A stretch of DNA of 64,000 bases, from NCBI RefSeq assembly GCF_004340945.1, contig NZ_SLYD01000003.1, positions 434,001 through 498,000 of the forward strand. Reading direction: 5' to 3'. Shown here piece after piece: positions 55,458-63,639 of this stretch. Numbering within the stretch: the first letter of the stretch is position 1; each line of letters opens with the position of its first letter. The position numbers were made by a program, and so were the translations under genes. Under the pieces are notes generated by a model. It searched no databases and was not told where the DNA came from. It worked only from the letters and a program-made list of their open reading frames with translations. Source of the DNA: Sphingomonas sp. PP-F2F-A104-K0414. GTDB lineage: Bacteria > Pseudomonadota > Alphaproteobacteria > Sphingomonadales > Sphingomonadaceae.

Positions 55458-56209
55458 CGACCTACTCCGCCATTCTTCGTAGGGCGCTATAAGCTTGAAC
55501 GATCGAGGCTGCGAGAGTGGATCGCCATCACGGGGCGCCCGTTCTCAGAATTGTTAGTCGAAGGGGTTCTGGGATCAGTTCACATCCCCATTTCCCGATC
55601 GATTCCGAGAACGCATGCGGCGTCTCGATCGCCGTTCGTTTTTGGGAAAGAGCGTGGCCGATACAAACACGCAATTGTAACCGGCGCAGAAGGTTATCGG
55701 TAATCCTGTTACCTGCCATTGCGAACCGCCTGGCCATCGAGCACATTCTCAATATGCAAGTTGCGATCATCTTCTATGCGGCTTTTAAAGGCCATGCGAC
55801 AGGAGCAGCGTGGATACCACGGAAAACCGCCGATGGTTTAAGAAGCGGGCCGCTATTAATACTGGAAATGCCGTATTCACCTCGAAGGCGGCAAGGTAGG
55901 GCGTGAAATCAATACTATGATCGATCTGGAACGTCCAAGAGTACTATCCGGATTGGTCGCAGATTATCGCCACGGGCGTGCCTACTATTATCGAGATTTC
56001 GAACGTCCACGCGACGAGGAAAATGCGATAGCGAGGAGGCAAGGGTTTGCGCTCGCCCGCGTTTAGTCGGCTCTTCTGTCGCGGCGGTCCAAACTACGCC
56101 TGTCGCTTCACCACCAGTTTCAGCCGTTCGCTGGCCGTTACGGCGGGAAAGACCACCTGAAATCAGACCGGCAGCCGGCGACCGCTCGTGCAGTTAAGCA
56201 AAATTGCAC
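55458..56209. other. spacer between two minus-strand hydrolase genes
   Basis: About 750 bases. The only protein-like frame is a 49-codon ORF at 55917-56066 (MIDLERPRVLSGLVADY...), rich in Tyr, Arg and Asp/Glu; it has no clear ribosome site and may be a fragment. The rest is unrecognised. Confidence 0.5.
55917..56066 (+). CDS. very small ORF (49 aa), doubtful
   Basis: Reads MIDLERPRVLSGLVADYRHG, then YYYRDFERPRDEENA and a basic end. Composition is protein-like, unlike the surrounding frames, but the gene would stand alone, without Shine-Dalgarno or relatives known to me. It could be the remains of a longer gene. Confidence 0.25.
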   Translation: MIDLERPRVLSGLVADYRHGRAYYYRDFERPRDEENAIARRQGFALARV

Positions 56210-57142
56210 TTATCTGACTACCGCCCGCCTAGCAGCGGCGTCTCGCCCGAACAGGAAGGTGAGCGCAGCGGGGAGACGCTTTGCCCATGCGGCTTCGCCG
56301 TGATGTGCGGCCGGATCGATGAGCAGCTTCACCGCTGGCGGTGCCAATGCGTCGGCGAGCCGATCGCGTAGCCGCCGCGCCCCGACGACAAGCCCTTCAT
56401 TGATGCGCGCTATCCGCTGCCTGATCGGCACTGGAGCGCCGGGAGGAATTGCCGCTTCCTCGCCGCCCATCCCGATATAAACCCGATCGGGTAGTGTCGC
56501 GGCATCAGCCGCGTCGCGAAGCATTCGCCCGTTGCCAACCTGCAACGACGGGCTCTCGATCAGCGCCTTGCCGAATAGCTGCGGATTGGTCAGCGCCAAG
56601 TGAAGCGTGGCGATGCCGCCATATGACGAGCCGCCCACCCCGATCTCGGACGGATCGCTCGAGACGCGGAACGATGCCGCGACTGCTGGCATGACGTCGC
56701 CGGAGAGGAACGCGGCCATTCGATCGCCTTCCATCTGGCCGTTCGCCGGAGTGAACGGGTCGGCATATGGGAGGTACTCGTTGGCGCGCTGGGCCCCTGC
56801 GTTGTCGATTCCGACGATGACAATGGGCGGGATCACGCCGCCGGTGATCAGCCGGGTTGCGACTTCGTCCAGGGTCCACTCCTGGCCGAGATAGCCGGTG
56901 CAGGTGTCGAACGCGTTCTGTCCATCAAGCATATACAGCACCGGATAGCGACGCTGCCCGGAGGCTTCGTACCCGGGTGGCAGCCAAACCCGTAGCTTAC
57001 GCTCGCCGGGAAACACCTTGCTCTGCAGCGTAATCGTACGGACCGTCCCGACGATGCTGGGGCGACAGGCGACGGCGCTCGGCACGACAGGGGGCGTCTG
57101 TGGGGGCACCGACACCGCAGCGGCTATCATAAGGGCCAGCAT
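56210..57142 (-). CDS. exported esterase, IroE/Fes-like alpha/beta hydrolase
   Basis: A 310-residue exported enzyme of the putative esterase family (PF00756 type). Leader MLALMIAAAVSVPPQTPP; then RKLRVWLPPGYEASGQRRYPVLYMLDGQNAFD, nucleophile elbow GGSSYGGIATLHLAL and a C-terminal His in DPAAHHGEAAW. Relatives hydrolyse siderophore esters, S-formylglutathione or acylated sugars. No siderophore gene is near, so the substrate is open. Single-gene unit. Confidence 0.88.
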   Translation of the reverse strand: MLALMIAAAVSVPPQTPPVVPSAVACRPSIVGTVRTITLQSKVFPGERKLRVWLPPGYEASGQRRYPVLYMLDGQNAFDTCTGYLGQEWTLDEVATRLITGGVIPPIVIVGIDNAGAQRANEYLPYADPFTPANGQMEGDRMAAFLSGDVMPAVAASFRVSSDPSEIGVGGSSYGGIATLHLALTNPQLFGKALIESPSLQVGNGRMLRDAADAATLPDRVYIGMGGEEAAIPPGAPVPIRQRIARINEGLVVGARRLRDRLADALAPPAVKLLIDPAAHHGEAAWAKRLPAALTFLFGRDAAARRAVVR

Positions 57143-57243
57143 CAGCTCACGTCTCCTTGCTCAAGCGTTGTCGCTGCCAAAAGGCGATTCTGCCATTTGC
57201 AGCCCCGCTTATGATCTTAAAAAAACATATGTAGATATAAGAG

Positions 57244-57520
57244 TCAAGCAGGTCCGCGGAGTTTTAGCCAGTCGCGTGGATCATTGAAGAGCGCGCACAA
57301 GCTGCTAAGCAGGCAAGTCGCGCGAGGCGTCCGAAAAACCCTAATATGCCATCGCGACATAGCTACTACCGCCGCCCATTCGACTGCCAGTTCTCCGACT
57401 TGCGTTTTCAGTGGCGACAAATCGAGCATCAATACGCTCGTGAAAGGCGATATCGTAAACATTGTCGCCCCGATCAGCGTGCCGCACTCCGTTCAAGATC
57501 GTCCGAGGGTTCATCACTCT
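57244..57520 (-). pseudogene. inverted, truncated copy of the 58,013-58,651 membrane protein gene
   Basis: The minus-strand frame reads TSVLMLDLSPLKTQVGELAVEWAAVVAMSRWHIRVF, which matches the C-terminus of the gene at 58013-58651 (MGVLMLDVLSLRTQVAELMIEFVAMISMSRWHISVF). DNA identity is also evident (for example gtattgatgctcgat in both). Upstream, a one-base shift breaks the match near 57480. The fragment has no start region and is inactive. It faces the intact gene, forming an imperfect inverted duplication about 1 kb apart. Confidence 0.75.
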
Positions 57521-57692
57521 CGCCTACCACATTCTGGAAACTCGATCGGGAACGCCCTGACCGTCCCGATCGCCGTTCCCAATCAGGTTCTACCAGACCC
57601 CATTGATCTCGCTGACCGCCAGCAGGCAGGAACCACAGTGGGAACGGCGGATAGCAGATCCATACTGGCTGCTGGGCAGTTGACAGATAACT

Positions 57693-57709
57693 CTACTTAG
57701 GTTGAGTAG
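57693..57709. promoter_or_regulatory. possible PadR operator
   Basis: A short palindrome, CTACT-N7-AGTAG, lies directly before the PadR gene start, and a TTGACA hexamer is at 57680-57685. PadR proteins often bind palindromes in their own promoters, so autoregulation is plausible. No clear -10 element. Confidence 0.35.
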
Positions 57710-57713
57710 GAGC

Positions 57714-58016
57714 ATGGGCCGTAATCGTCGACCATCGAAGCAAATGCTCCTTTTGTTGGAGTCACTGTCGGCGCACACGCAGCACTGGCGCCACGGCTAC
57801 GATTTGATGAAAGAAACGGGGCTCCTGTCTGGAACGCTGTACCCGCTACTGATCCGCATGACCGACCAGGGGCTCGTCGAGGCCGAGTGGCGCGAGCCGG
57901 AACACCCTGGCCGCCCTGCTCGACATGCGTATCGTTTAACGAATGCTGGAGTGGCATTTGCGCGAGCGGCGACACCTGCCGCTCCAATGACCTTCACAAA
58001 GGCCGCATTGGCGTGA
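57714..58016 (+). CDS. PadR family transcriptional regulator
   Basis: A 100-residue winged-helix regulator. QMLLLLESLSAHTQHWRHGYDLMKETGLLSGTLYPLLIRM is the PadR HTH, and LVEAEWREPEHPGRPARHAYRLT the wing; the usual C-terminal dimer helix is short. It starts at ATG 57714 with AGGAG one base upstream; a TTG at 57702 is possible. Its stop overlaps the start of the membrane protein gene (GTGA), so it is co-translated with its likely regulatory target or partner. Confidence 0.9.
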   Translation: MGRNRRPSKQMLLLLESLSAHTQHWRHGYDLMKETGLLSGTLYPLLIRMTDQGLVEAEWREPEHPGRPARHAYRLTNAGVAFARAATPAAPMTFTKAALA

Positions 58017-58651
58017 CATCAGCTGTGTCACGGGCTTTGTTGTCATTGGCCAGTCGGTCTCTCGGCTCGGATCGCCGAACTTGGGCGATGGCCATGGAAG
58101 CGGAGTTCGAAGCCGCGATAGAGGATGGGCGTCCATTCCTATTCGCTCTCGGTTGCCTGTTCGCAGCGTGGCGCGAGATCGGGAAGCACAGCGCAGGGCG
58201 CCTGATTCTTGCGAACTACGCGCTTGCCCTGGGGTTACTTATCCCAATGGCAACTCTGCAGTTCCAGCAGGCGGCCGGCTTCCTGTCCTCCGCGGAAGGT
58301 ATGCCTTCCGGCATCCTAAGCGCTGGCGACGGACCAAATCTCTATTTGATTTGGTCTCAGAACAGCGCCATCCCAATCCTGCTGATCACGTGGCTTGTGC
58401 TCGGCATGGCGCACCTTTGTCTTGCGTGGATGCTCGTTGAGGGGGACTGGCCGCGCATCGTGAAGTGCAGCACGCTGATTGGAGCGGCGATGATCACGCT
58501 GTCTCTGTTCATGGGCGTATTGATGCTCGATGTTTTGTCATTGAGGACGCAAGTCGCAGAGCTAATGATCGAATTTGTAGCGATGATATCTATGTCGCGG
58601 TGGCATATAAGCGTTTTTTCGGACACCTCGCGCGAATTTCCTACTTGGTAG
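58013..58651 (+). CDS. membrane protein co-translated with PadR
   Basis: A 212-residue protein with a soluble N-terminus (SRALLSLASRSLGSDRRTWAMAMEAEFEAAIEDGRPFLFALGC) and four or so membrane helices. This N-terminal pattern is shared by small membrane proteins that commonly sit behind PadR genes and may act with it as a sensing pair; I know no function. Start is GTG 58013 overlapping the PadR stop. A decayed inverted copy of its 3' end lies at 57244-57520. Confidence 0.8.
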   Translation: MTSAVSRALLSLASRSLGSDRRTWAMAMEAEFEAAIEDGRPFLFALGCLFAAWREIGKHSAGRLILANYALALGLLIPMATLQFQQAAGFLSSAEGMPSGILSAGDGPNLYLIWSQNSAIPILLITWLVLGMAHLCLAWMLVEGDWPRIVKCSTLIGAAMITLSLFMGVLMLDVLSLRTQVAELMIEFVAMISMSRWHISVFSDTSREFPTW

Positions 58652-58841
58652 CTTGTCGGCACCCTTCAACAATCCATGCGACTGTCCGGACATTTGCAGA
58701 CATACTTGAATCGTAAATCTACATATGTTGCTCTGTGTCTATCACGAGGATGACTAGGTTCAATACTAAGGGGCGACGTAACGCCGAAGCCGTGTACGAG
58801 CCATGAAGAAACAGCGTACGACATGCGAAAAGGAAGCGACG

Positions 58842-59231
58842 ATGCGACATGTAATTAGCATAAGTGCCGTTGCAGCTGGCATAGTCTTGCTTACCTTTTT
58901 ATCTGTCTTCCTCCATGAGCCTGTCGTTGACGCCAGAGCCAACGGCCTGTTCGAAAATGATTTCAGCGGCACGATAAAGCTCGCCGACGGGAAAATGCTA
59001 CTCAACGATCAGCAAACCATATCTTACATAATCGGTAGCGATGCATACGGGCCTTACATCTTGCCACGCGTTGACGTCGGCGTCGCATCTGATCAAGGGC
59101 TCGACGTGGACGGAACGCGCTCGGTGCGCAAGCTGCGCCTCGACAGGCTACCTTCAGCGACAAAGCTTACGCTTCATGAGGGTTTGACGCCCTATGTCTT
59201 TAAAAGGCTGACGCCACATCCTCGCAACTAA
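58842..59231 (+). CDS. hypothetical exported or membrane-anchored protein
   Basis: A 129-residue protein. AAGGAAG precedes ATG 58842 at good distance. MRHVISISAVAAGIVLLTFLSVFL is a signal anchor; the rest (DFSGTIKLADGKMLLNDQQTISYIIG, GPYILPRVDVGVASDQG) looks like a small beta domain facing the periplasm. No family recognised. An in-frame ATG 39 bases upstream is less well placed. Confidence 0.6.
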   Translation: MRHVISISAVAAGIVLLTFLSVFLHEPVVDARANGLFENDFSGTIKLADGKMLLNDQQTISYIIGSDAYGPYILPRVDVGVASDQGLDVDGTRSVRKLRLDRLPSATKLTLHEGLTPYVFKRLTPHPRN

Positions 59232-59413
59232 CTTCGGAGTATCTGTTAATGAGCCTGTATGATCTGGTCCGCGCCAACGCCACCATAGCTTGACTCCTAA
59301 AATCTACAGCGCGGGGCGAGCCGGGGGTCCCCATGCGGCTGTTAACGATTCCTCTCCCGCTTCTCGCGACATGGATCCCTGGCTGCGTAATCGCTAGAGG
59401 GAAAAGTACCGGT

Positions 59414-59560
59414 CGATCAATCTATGAAATCATCGAGCAATGGGCGGTGGAGGGCGAAGCGCTGGAAATACGACTTGCCGTTCTTGAGGTAAGCGAGACG
59501 GCGGAGAGGTTTTCGAGGTCGTTGGGCTATAGAGAGCTTAAGCGGGTTGGTCCTGACTCG
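59414..59560 (+). pseudogene. GNAT acetyltransferase-like fragment
   Basis: The stretch EGEALEIRLAVLEVSETAERFSRSLGYRELKRVG resembles the last third of a GNAT acetyltransferase (typical pattern L-x-V-x-x-x-N-x-x-A-x-x-F-Y-x-x-x-G-F-x-E). The acetyl-CoA-binding part is missing and the preceding sequence is not GNAT-like, so it is probably a decayed piece. Other sequence from 59232 to 59935 shows no gene. Confidence 0.35.
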
Positions 59561-59735
59561 TTCAAGTCGCGGGGCCATCATCGCGCCGGATTATGCCGTC
59601 TCGTAGCCAGCGACCCGGCAGCTTTGCTTAATCGGTAACGCTCTTGCCGACATTCTCGAAATACCATCCTTTTCGAGAAATTTGGCGTGCCGTCGGGCAG
59701 GGGGGGAATAGGTGCGGCATGGGCCCCGCCTCGAC

Positions 59736-59795
59736 ATGAACGAAGGGCCGAAGTTGGGGATGCCTGAGAGGGCATTGAACGGCGACTTATGGGTC
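59736..59795 (+). repeat. 60-bp dispersed repeat, copy E
   Basis: Runs ATGAACGAAGGGCCGAAG to TTATGGGTC, exactly 60 bases. The downstream tgcctggaag resembles the sequence after copies B and C. Confidence 0.6.
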
Positions 59796-59935
59796 TGCCT
59801 GGAAGCCGTAGGGCAGGGGGTGTTCGCCCCATTGTAGACACTCCGCGCTGCTTACGATCTGCGTACAAGCGGTCGTTCATTCAATTTCAGGTCTCGGTCG
59901 GTAGCGTGCTGGCGGAGAGGTCGAAGGGTAGTTCT

Positions 59936-60166
59936 GTGTCGGCAAAACCTGAAAATGAAGAGATGGAATATGTGCCTGCTTGGGCAGTAGCCAAAATACT
60001 GACGCTAGCCGTTTTCATCATCGCGACCCTTGAATGGTGGGCCGAACGTTCACCGCGAATGCTAGCCATCGATCTACTTCTAGTCGGGCTGTGGCTAGCA
60101 ATCCGCCGATTGAAGCCCGCAGATTACGATCCCGCGTGGCCGCGCAAATTAAAGAATGACCTGTAG
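59936..60166 (+). CDS. small membrane protein
   Basis: A 76-residue protein starting at GTG (MSAKPENEEMEYVPAW, AAGGG upstream) or at ATG 59963. Two hydrophobic helices (AVAKILTLAVFIIATLEWW and MLAIDLLLVGLWLAI) and a charged C-terminus (KPADYDPAWPRKLKNDL) make a plausible inner-membrane protein. Stands alone; no family recognised. Confidence 0.5.
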   Translation: MSAKPENEEMEYVPAWAVAKILTLAVFIIATLEWWAERSPRMLAIDLLLVGLWLAIRRLKPADYDPAWPRKLKNDL

Positions 60167-60340
60167 AGCCGCAGCTCAAACCTTAACCGCGTTAGTCAAA
60201 GCGGTCGGGCCGCAGTCCTCCCATCTCAGTTATTGCCAGAATGTTGCAGTGATCGGGCTGACGGGCACGGTGGGGGCCTTGATGAAAATCCATGTAGCGG
60301 ACATTCACGTTGGGATGTGAACTGGCGAGCAGGAGGCAAG

Positions 60341-60799
60341 ATGTTCGAAATCCGCGAAGACGACCTATCCGGTGATCAAACCCGTTCCTTATTGGCGTTG
60401 CATCTGGCTGGGATGCACGCCGCCTCGCCCCCGGACAATGTTTTTGCTCTCGATCTCACAGGTCTGCAGGCTCCGGAAATTACAGTGTGGACGGCGTGGC
60501 GTGACGGCCATGTTGCCAGCGTTGGCGCGATCAAGATGTTGCTCGATGATTACGCCGAAGTGAAGTCGATGCGCACCCATCCTGAGTTCATGCGGCAGGG
60601 GGCAGCAGCAACCCTTCTAGATGCGATTATCGGTGTGGCGCGAAGTCGGGGTGTAAGACGGTTGAGCCTCGAGACTGGTAGCGGTGATGCGTTCGAGCCG
60701 GCTCTTGCACTTTACCGCCGTCGAGGTTTCACGAACGGAGCCGCGTTTGGAGAATATAGAGCTACTGCGTTCAACCAGTTTTTACATCTGGATTTGTAG
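60341..60799 (+). CDS. GNAT family N-acetyltransferase
   Basis: A 152-residue GNAT enzyme. AEVKSMRTHPEFMRQGAAATLLDAIIGVARSRG contains the acetyl-CoA pyrophosphate loop (R-x-x-G-x-A pattern, R-Q-G-A-A-A), and RLSLETGSGDAFEPALALYRRRGF is motif B. AGGAGG stands just before ATG 60341. It transfers acetyl from acetyl-CoA to an amine; the substrate is unknown. Repeat copy F follows its stop by 157 bases. Confidence 0.9.
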   Translation: MFEIREDDLSGDQTRSLLALHLAGMHAASPPDNVFALDLTGLQAPEITVWTAWRDGHVASVGAIKMLLDDYAEVKSMRTHPEFMRQGAAATLLDAIIGVARSRGVRRLSLETGSGDAFEPALALYRRRGFTNGAAFGEYRATAFNQFLHLDL

Positions 60800-61167
60800 T
60801 CCCACTCCCATGCTGAGTTACCGCGGTTCCGCCAACGCAGCATCTGACAATCTCGGCTTTAGCCGTCTGCCTCGCTGGAAGCGGAACGACCGCTATGCCC
60901 GCCTTTCAACCCGTTGAGGTAGCGGATCAGCCGCCCGAGTGCTACCATCTACCCTGATGAACGAATGGCCGAAGTTGAGAGGCGGGGAAGGGCGCCGGAA
61001 CGTCCGGGTATGGGTCTCGACAGCAGCCTGAGCCTCTCAGCCTCGTACTTGCAGAGCGTTTTTAGGCCTGGTCTTGCAATAGCCTCATCGGCTCGATCGT
61101 TGTCCGCTAGAGAGTTACGCTGGTTGTCCCGTTCGAGCTCATCTACGCCAATGAGTTGTACAGTTGA
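60800..61167. other. spacer with repeat copy F
   Basis: No gene recognised on either strand. Contains copy F of the 60-bp repeat and the downstream end of the receiver-protein gene's transcript region. Confidence 0.5.
60957..61016 (+). repeat. 60-bp dispersed repeat, copy F
   Basis: Runs ATGAACGAATGGCCGAAG to GTATGGGTC, exactly 60 bases. It matches copies C and D over the central gcggggaagggcgc part. Confidence 0.75.
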
Positions 61168-61575
61168 TCAGACCGCTCTCTTGAGCGGCTCCGGCAATTT
61201 ATTGTCCGGGAGCATGTTCCGCAAATGCTGGTGCACCATTTGCTTGTTGAACGGCTTAGAGATGAATGTGGCCCTTTCGGGCATCTCGCCCGCTTTTGGT
61301 AGAACATGACCGGACGCGATCACGATCTCGATCGTGGGCCAGCGTTCAGCGACATGCCGGGCGAGCGCGAAGCCATTAGTGTCGCCGGGCATGTCGACGT
61401 CAGAAAACAGCAGTACGATGCTTTCCCAGTTGGTGGCTAAGACACGCTTCGCCTCGTCGCCATCCATGGCCTCATAGAAGCGGAATCCGGCGTCTTCGAG
61501 GATGCCAGTCGTATCCATCATGATGAGCGGATCATCATCGACAACGAGCGCGTAAGGTACGGTTGAAAGGGTCAT
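61168..61575 (-). CDS. single-domain response regulator
   Basis: A 135-residue receiver with no output domain. Acidic residues DDDP (13-16), phospho-acceptor Asp59 in LLFSDVDMPG, Ser/Thr at IASGH and Lys107 in ISKPFNKQM are in place. It is divergent from the LOV-HWE kinase gene (235-base spacer); single-domain receivers of this type commonly pair with HWE/HisKA_2 kinases in alphaproteobacteria. As the kinase is truncated here, this receiver may be orphaned. Confidence 0.9.
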   Translation of the reverse strand: MTLSTVPYALVVDDDPLIMMDTTGILEDAGFRFYEAMDGDEAKRVLATNWESIVLLFSDVDMPGDTNGFALARHVAERWPTIEIVIASGHVLPKAGEMPERATFISKPFNKQMVHQHLRNMLPDNKLPEPLKRAV

Positions 61576-61809
61576 GGAGCTCTAACCCGCCCGCCATGGG
61601 CCGAGTTGCGGCCCGCGAGGATTTTACGCTCGTTTTCTTGGAATGCGACCGCGGCATGGCCGTATTTGCGGGCCATGCCGGCGTCGTTTGCAGGCTGTTA
61701 ACCCAGTAGTTTTGTCGCAATAGCCATCTTAGCCTACTGACATTAAAGAGCTAAAAACGCGTAGCGTCCAACGACATAAGGCCCGTTGAGCGCGCGAACG
61801 GAGTGACGT

Positions 61810-63639
61810 GTGCGAGATATCCAGGAAGAAGCGCGGATCGTACGCGAACTGACGCGCGGCGATAGCGGGTCCGACCCTTTTGCCTCGGCTGTCCGCGCGA
61901 CGCGCATGCCGATGATCATCACCGACCCCCGGTTGCCTGACAATCCCATTGTGTTTGTGAACGACGCCTTTGGGAAGCTGACCGGATATGCCCGCAGCGA
62001 GATCATGGGTCGCAACTGCCGGTTTCTGCAGGGACCGAACACGGACATGGCCGACGTCGGCCGCGTTCGAGACGCGATACGTGCGCGGGAGTCGATTGAA
62101 CTCGACCTGCTGAACTACAAGAGGGACGGCACGCATTTCTGGAACCGGTTGCTGGTTTCGCCTGTGTTTAACGACGACGGGGTGCTGCTCTATTTCTTCG
62201 CCTCGCAGTACGACGTCACTCTTGAGCGCGAACGCCTCGTCAATCTTCAGCTCGATCGCGATGCCCTCGAAGCAGAGGTAGAGCGCTGCATTGCCGAGCT
62301 TCAGGAGAGCGAGCAACGGCTTCAGTTTGCTCTTGATGCCGGCCGTCTCGGGTCCTGGAGCATCAATCTCGATACGTACAGGCTGACGGCATCTGCCGAA
62401 TGCAAGAGGATATGCGGTCGTGCCCCGACCGATCCTCTGACCCTCGACGAACTGCGGGAGTCGATCCACCCGGAAGATCGGCAGATGCAGGTCGATGGCA
62501 TAGAGCGCGCTGTACGCGACCGATCGCTGCTGGATATCGAGTACCGCTTGCGGACGCCGGCAGGCGAGGAACGTTGGGTACAGATCCGGGGGCAGGCCAG
62601 CTACCGCGCCGATGGCACACCATTGGCAATCGTCGGGACAACCCAGGATGTGACTGCGCGGAGACGCGCTGAGGAGCATCGGACCCTTTTGGCTAATGAG
62701 CTAAGCCACCGGGTGAAGAACACGCTCGCGTCCTTGCAGGCGATCGTCTCGCAAACGATGCGCCGGGCGACCTCTGTGCAGGAGGCCGGCACGACGCTGG
62801 AAGCACGCATACACGCGATGTCGGCCGCGAATGACTTGCTGATCAGTGGCAGGTTCGAAAGCACATCTCTGCGTGCGCTGGTCGAGCGTATCTCCAAGCT
62901 AATCCCCGAGCAATTCTCGCTGACGCCGAAGACGACGCTGGAGATCCGGCCGGTCCCGGCGTTCAAGGAGAAAACCGAGGCGGCCGGATCGTACAACGGC
63001 GGCACGCCCGACGGGTCGCGACCGGGCGTGTTCTACTACAACACCTACGACCTGCCCTCGCGTTACATGTGGGAAATGGAGACGCTGTTCTTACACGAAG
63101 GCGTGCCGGGGCATCATTTCCAGATCAGCCTCGCGCAGGAGAACACCGCGCTGCCCGCGTTCATGCGGTTCGGCGGCAATACCGCCTATGTCGAGGGCTG
63201 GGCGCTCTATGCCGAGAGCCTGTGGAAGGAACTCGGCATGGAAACCGATCCGTATCAGCGGATGGGCGGGCTGAACGACGAGATGCTGCGCGCGATGCGG
63301 CTGGTCGTCGACAGCGGAATCCATGCCAAGGGTTGGACGCGGGATCAGGCAATCACCTACATGCTCGCGAATTCGCCAATGGCGCGGACCGACGCGACGG
63401 CTGAAGTCGAACGCTACATTGCTATCCCGGGCCAGGCGCTGGCCTACAAGATCGGCCAGCTGACGATCGCGCGCACCAAGGCGAAGGCGCGGGCGATGCT
63501 TGGCCCGAAGTTCGATCCGCGCGATTTTCATGCGCAAGTGCTTGATACCGGAGCGCTGCCGATGCCGGTTCTAGAGGCTAAGATCGACAAGTGGATCGCT
63601 GCTGGCGGCGGTGCGGCGAAGCGAGCGGCCGCCCGATAG
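61810..63639 (+). CDS. chimeric protein: LOV-PAS-HWE kinase N-terminus fused to DUF885 C-terminus
   Basis: One continuous 609-residue frame (GTG start) made of two unrelated parts. Residues 20-140 are a LOV domain with the photoactive Cys70 in GRNCRFLQGPNTD; 165-285 a PAS domain; 290-355 the HWE/HisKA_2 dimerisation region with phospho-acceptor His300 in ELSHRVKNTLA. The HATPase domain is missing. From about residue 360 the sequence is the C-terminal part of a DUF885 protein (LEIRPVPAF, DGSRPGVFYYNTYDLPS, zinc motif HEGVPGHHFQ, FGGNTAYVEGWALYAE). A deletion or recombination fused the two; neither half is complete. Confidence 0.85.
   Translation: MRDIQEEARIVRELTRGDSGSDPFASAVRATRMPMIITDPRLPDNPIVFVNDAFGKLTGYARSEIMGRNCRFLQGPNTDMADVGRVRDAIRARESIELDLLNYKRDGTHFWNRLLVSPVFNDDGVLLYFFASQYDVTLERERLVNLQLDRDALEAEVERCIAELQESEQRLQFALDAGRLGSWSINLDTYRLTASAECKRICGRAPTDPLTLDELRESIHPEDRQMQVDGIERAVRDRSLLDIEYRLRTPAGEERWVQIRGQASYRADGTPLAIVGTTQDVTARRRAEEHRTLLANELSHRVKNTLASLQAIVSQTMRRATSVQEAGTTLEARIHAMSAANDLLISGRFESTSLRALVERISKLIPEQFSLTPKTTLEIRPVPAFKEKTEAAGSYNGGTPDGSRPGVFYYNTYDLPSRYMWEMETLFLHEGVPGHHFQISLAQENTALPAFMRFGGNTAYVEGWALYAESLWKELGMETDPYQRMGGLNDEMLRAMRLVVDSGIHAKGWTRDQAITYMLANSPMARTDATAEVERYIAIPGQALAYKIGQLTIARTKAKARAMLGPKFDPRDFHAQVLDTGALPMPVLEAKIDKWIAAGGGAAKRAAAR

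Noticed and set aside
38568..61016. The 60-bp repeats as a family of small genes (MNE...WV)
   Set aside because: No proper ribosome spacing, open frames end at varying places after the repeat, and copies sit in spacers; better treated as repeats, although the constant frame is reported as a finding.
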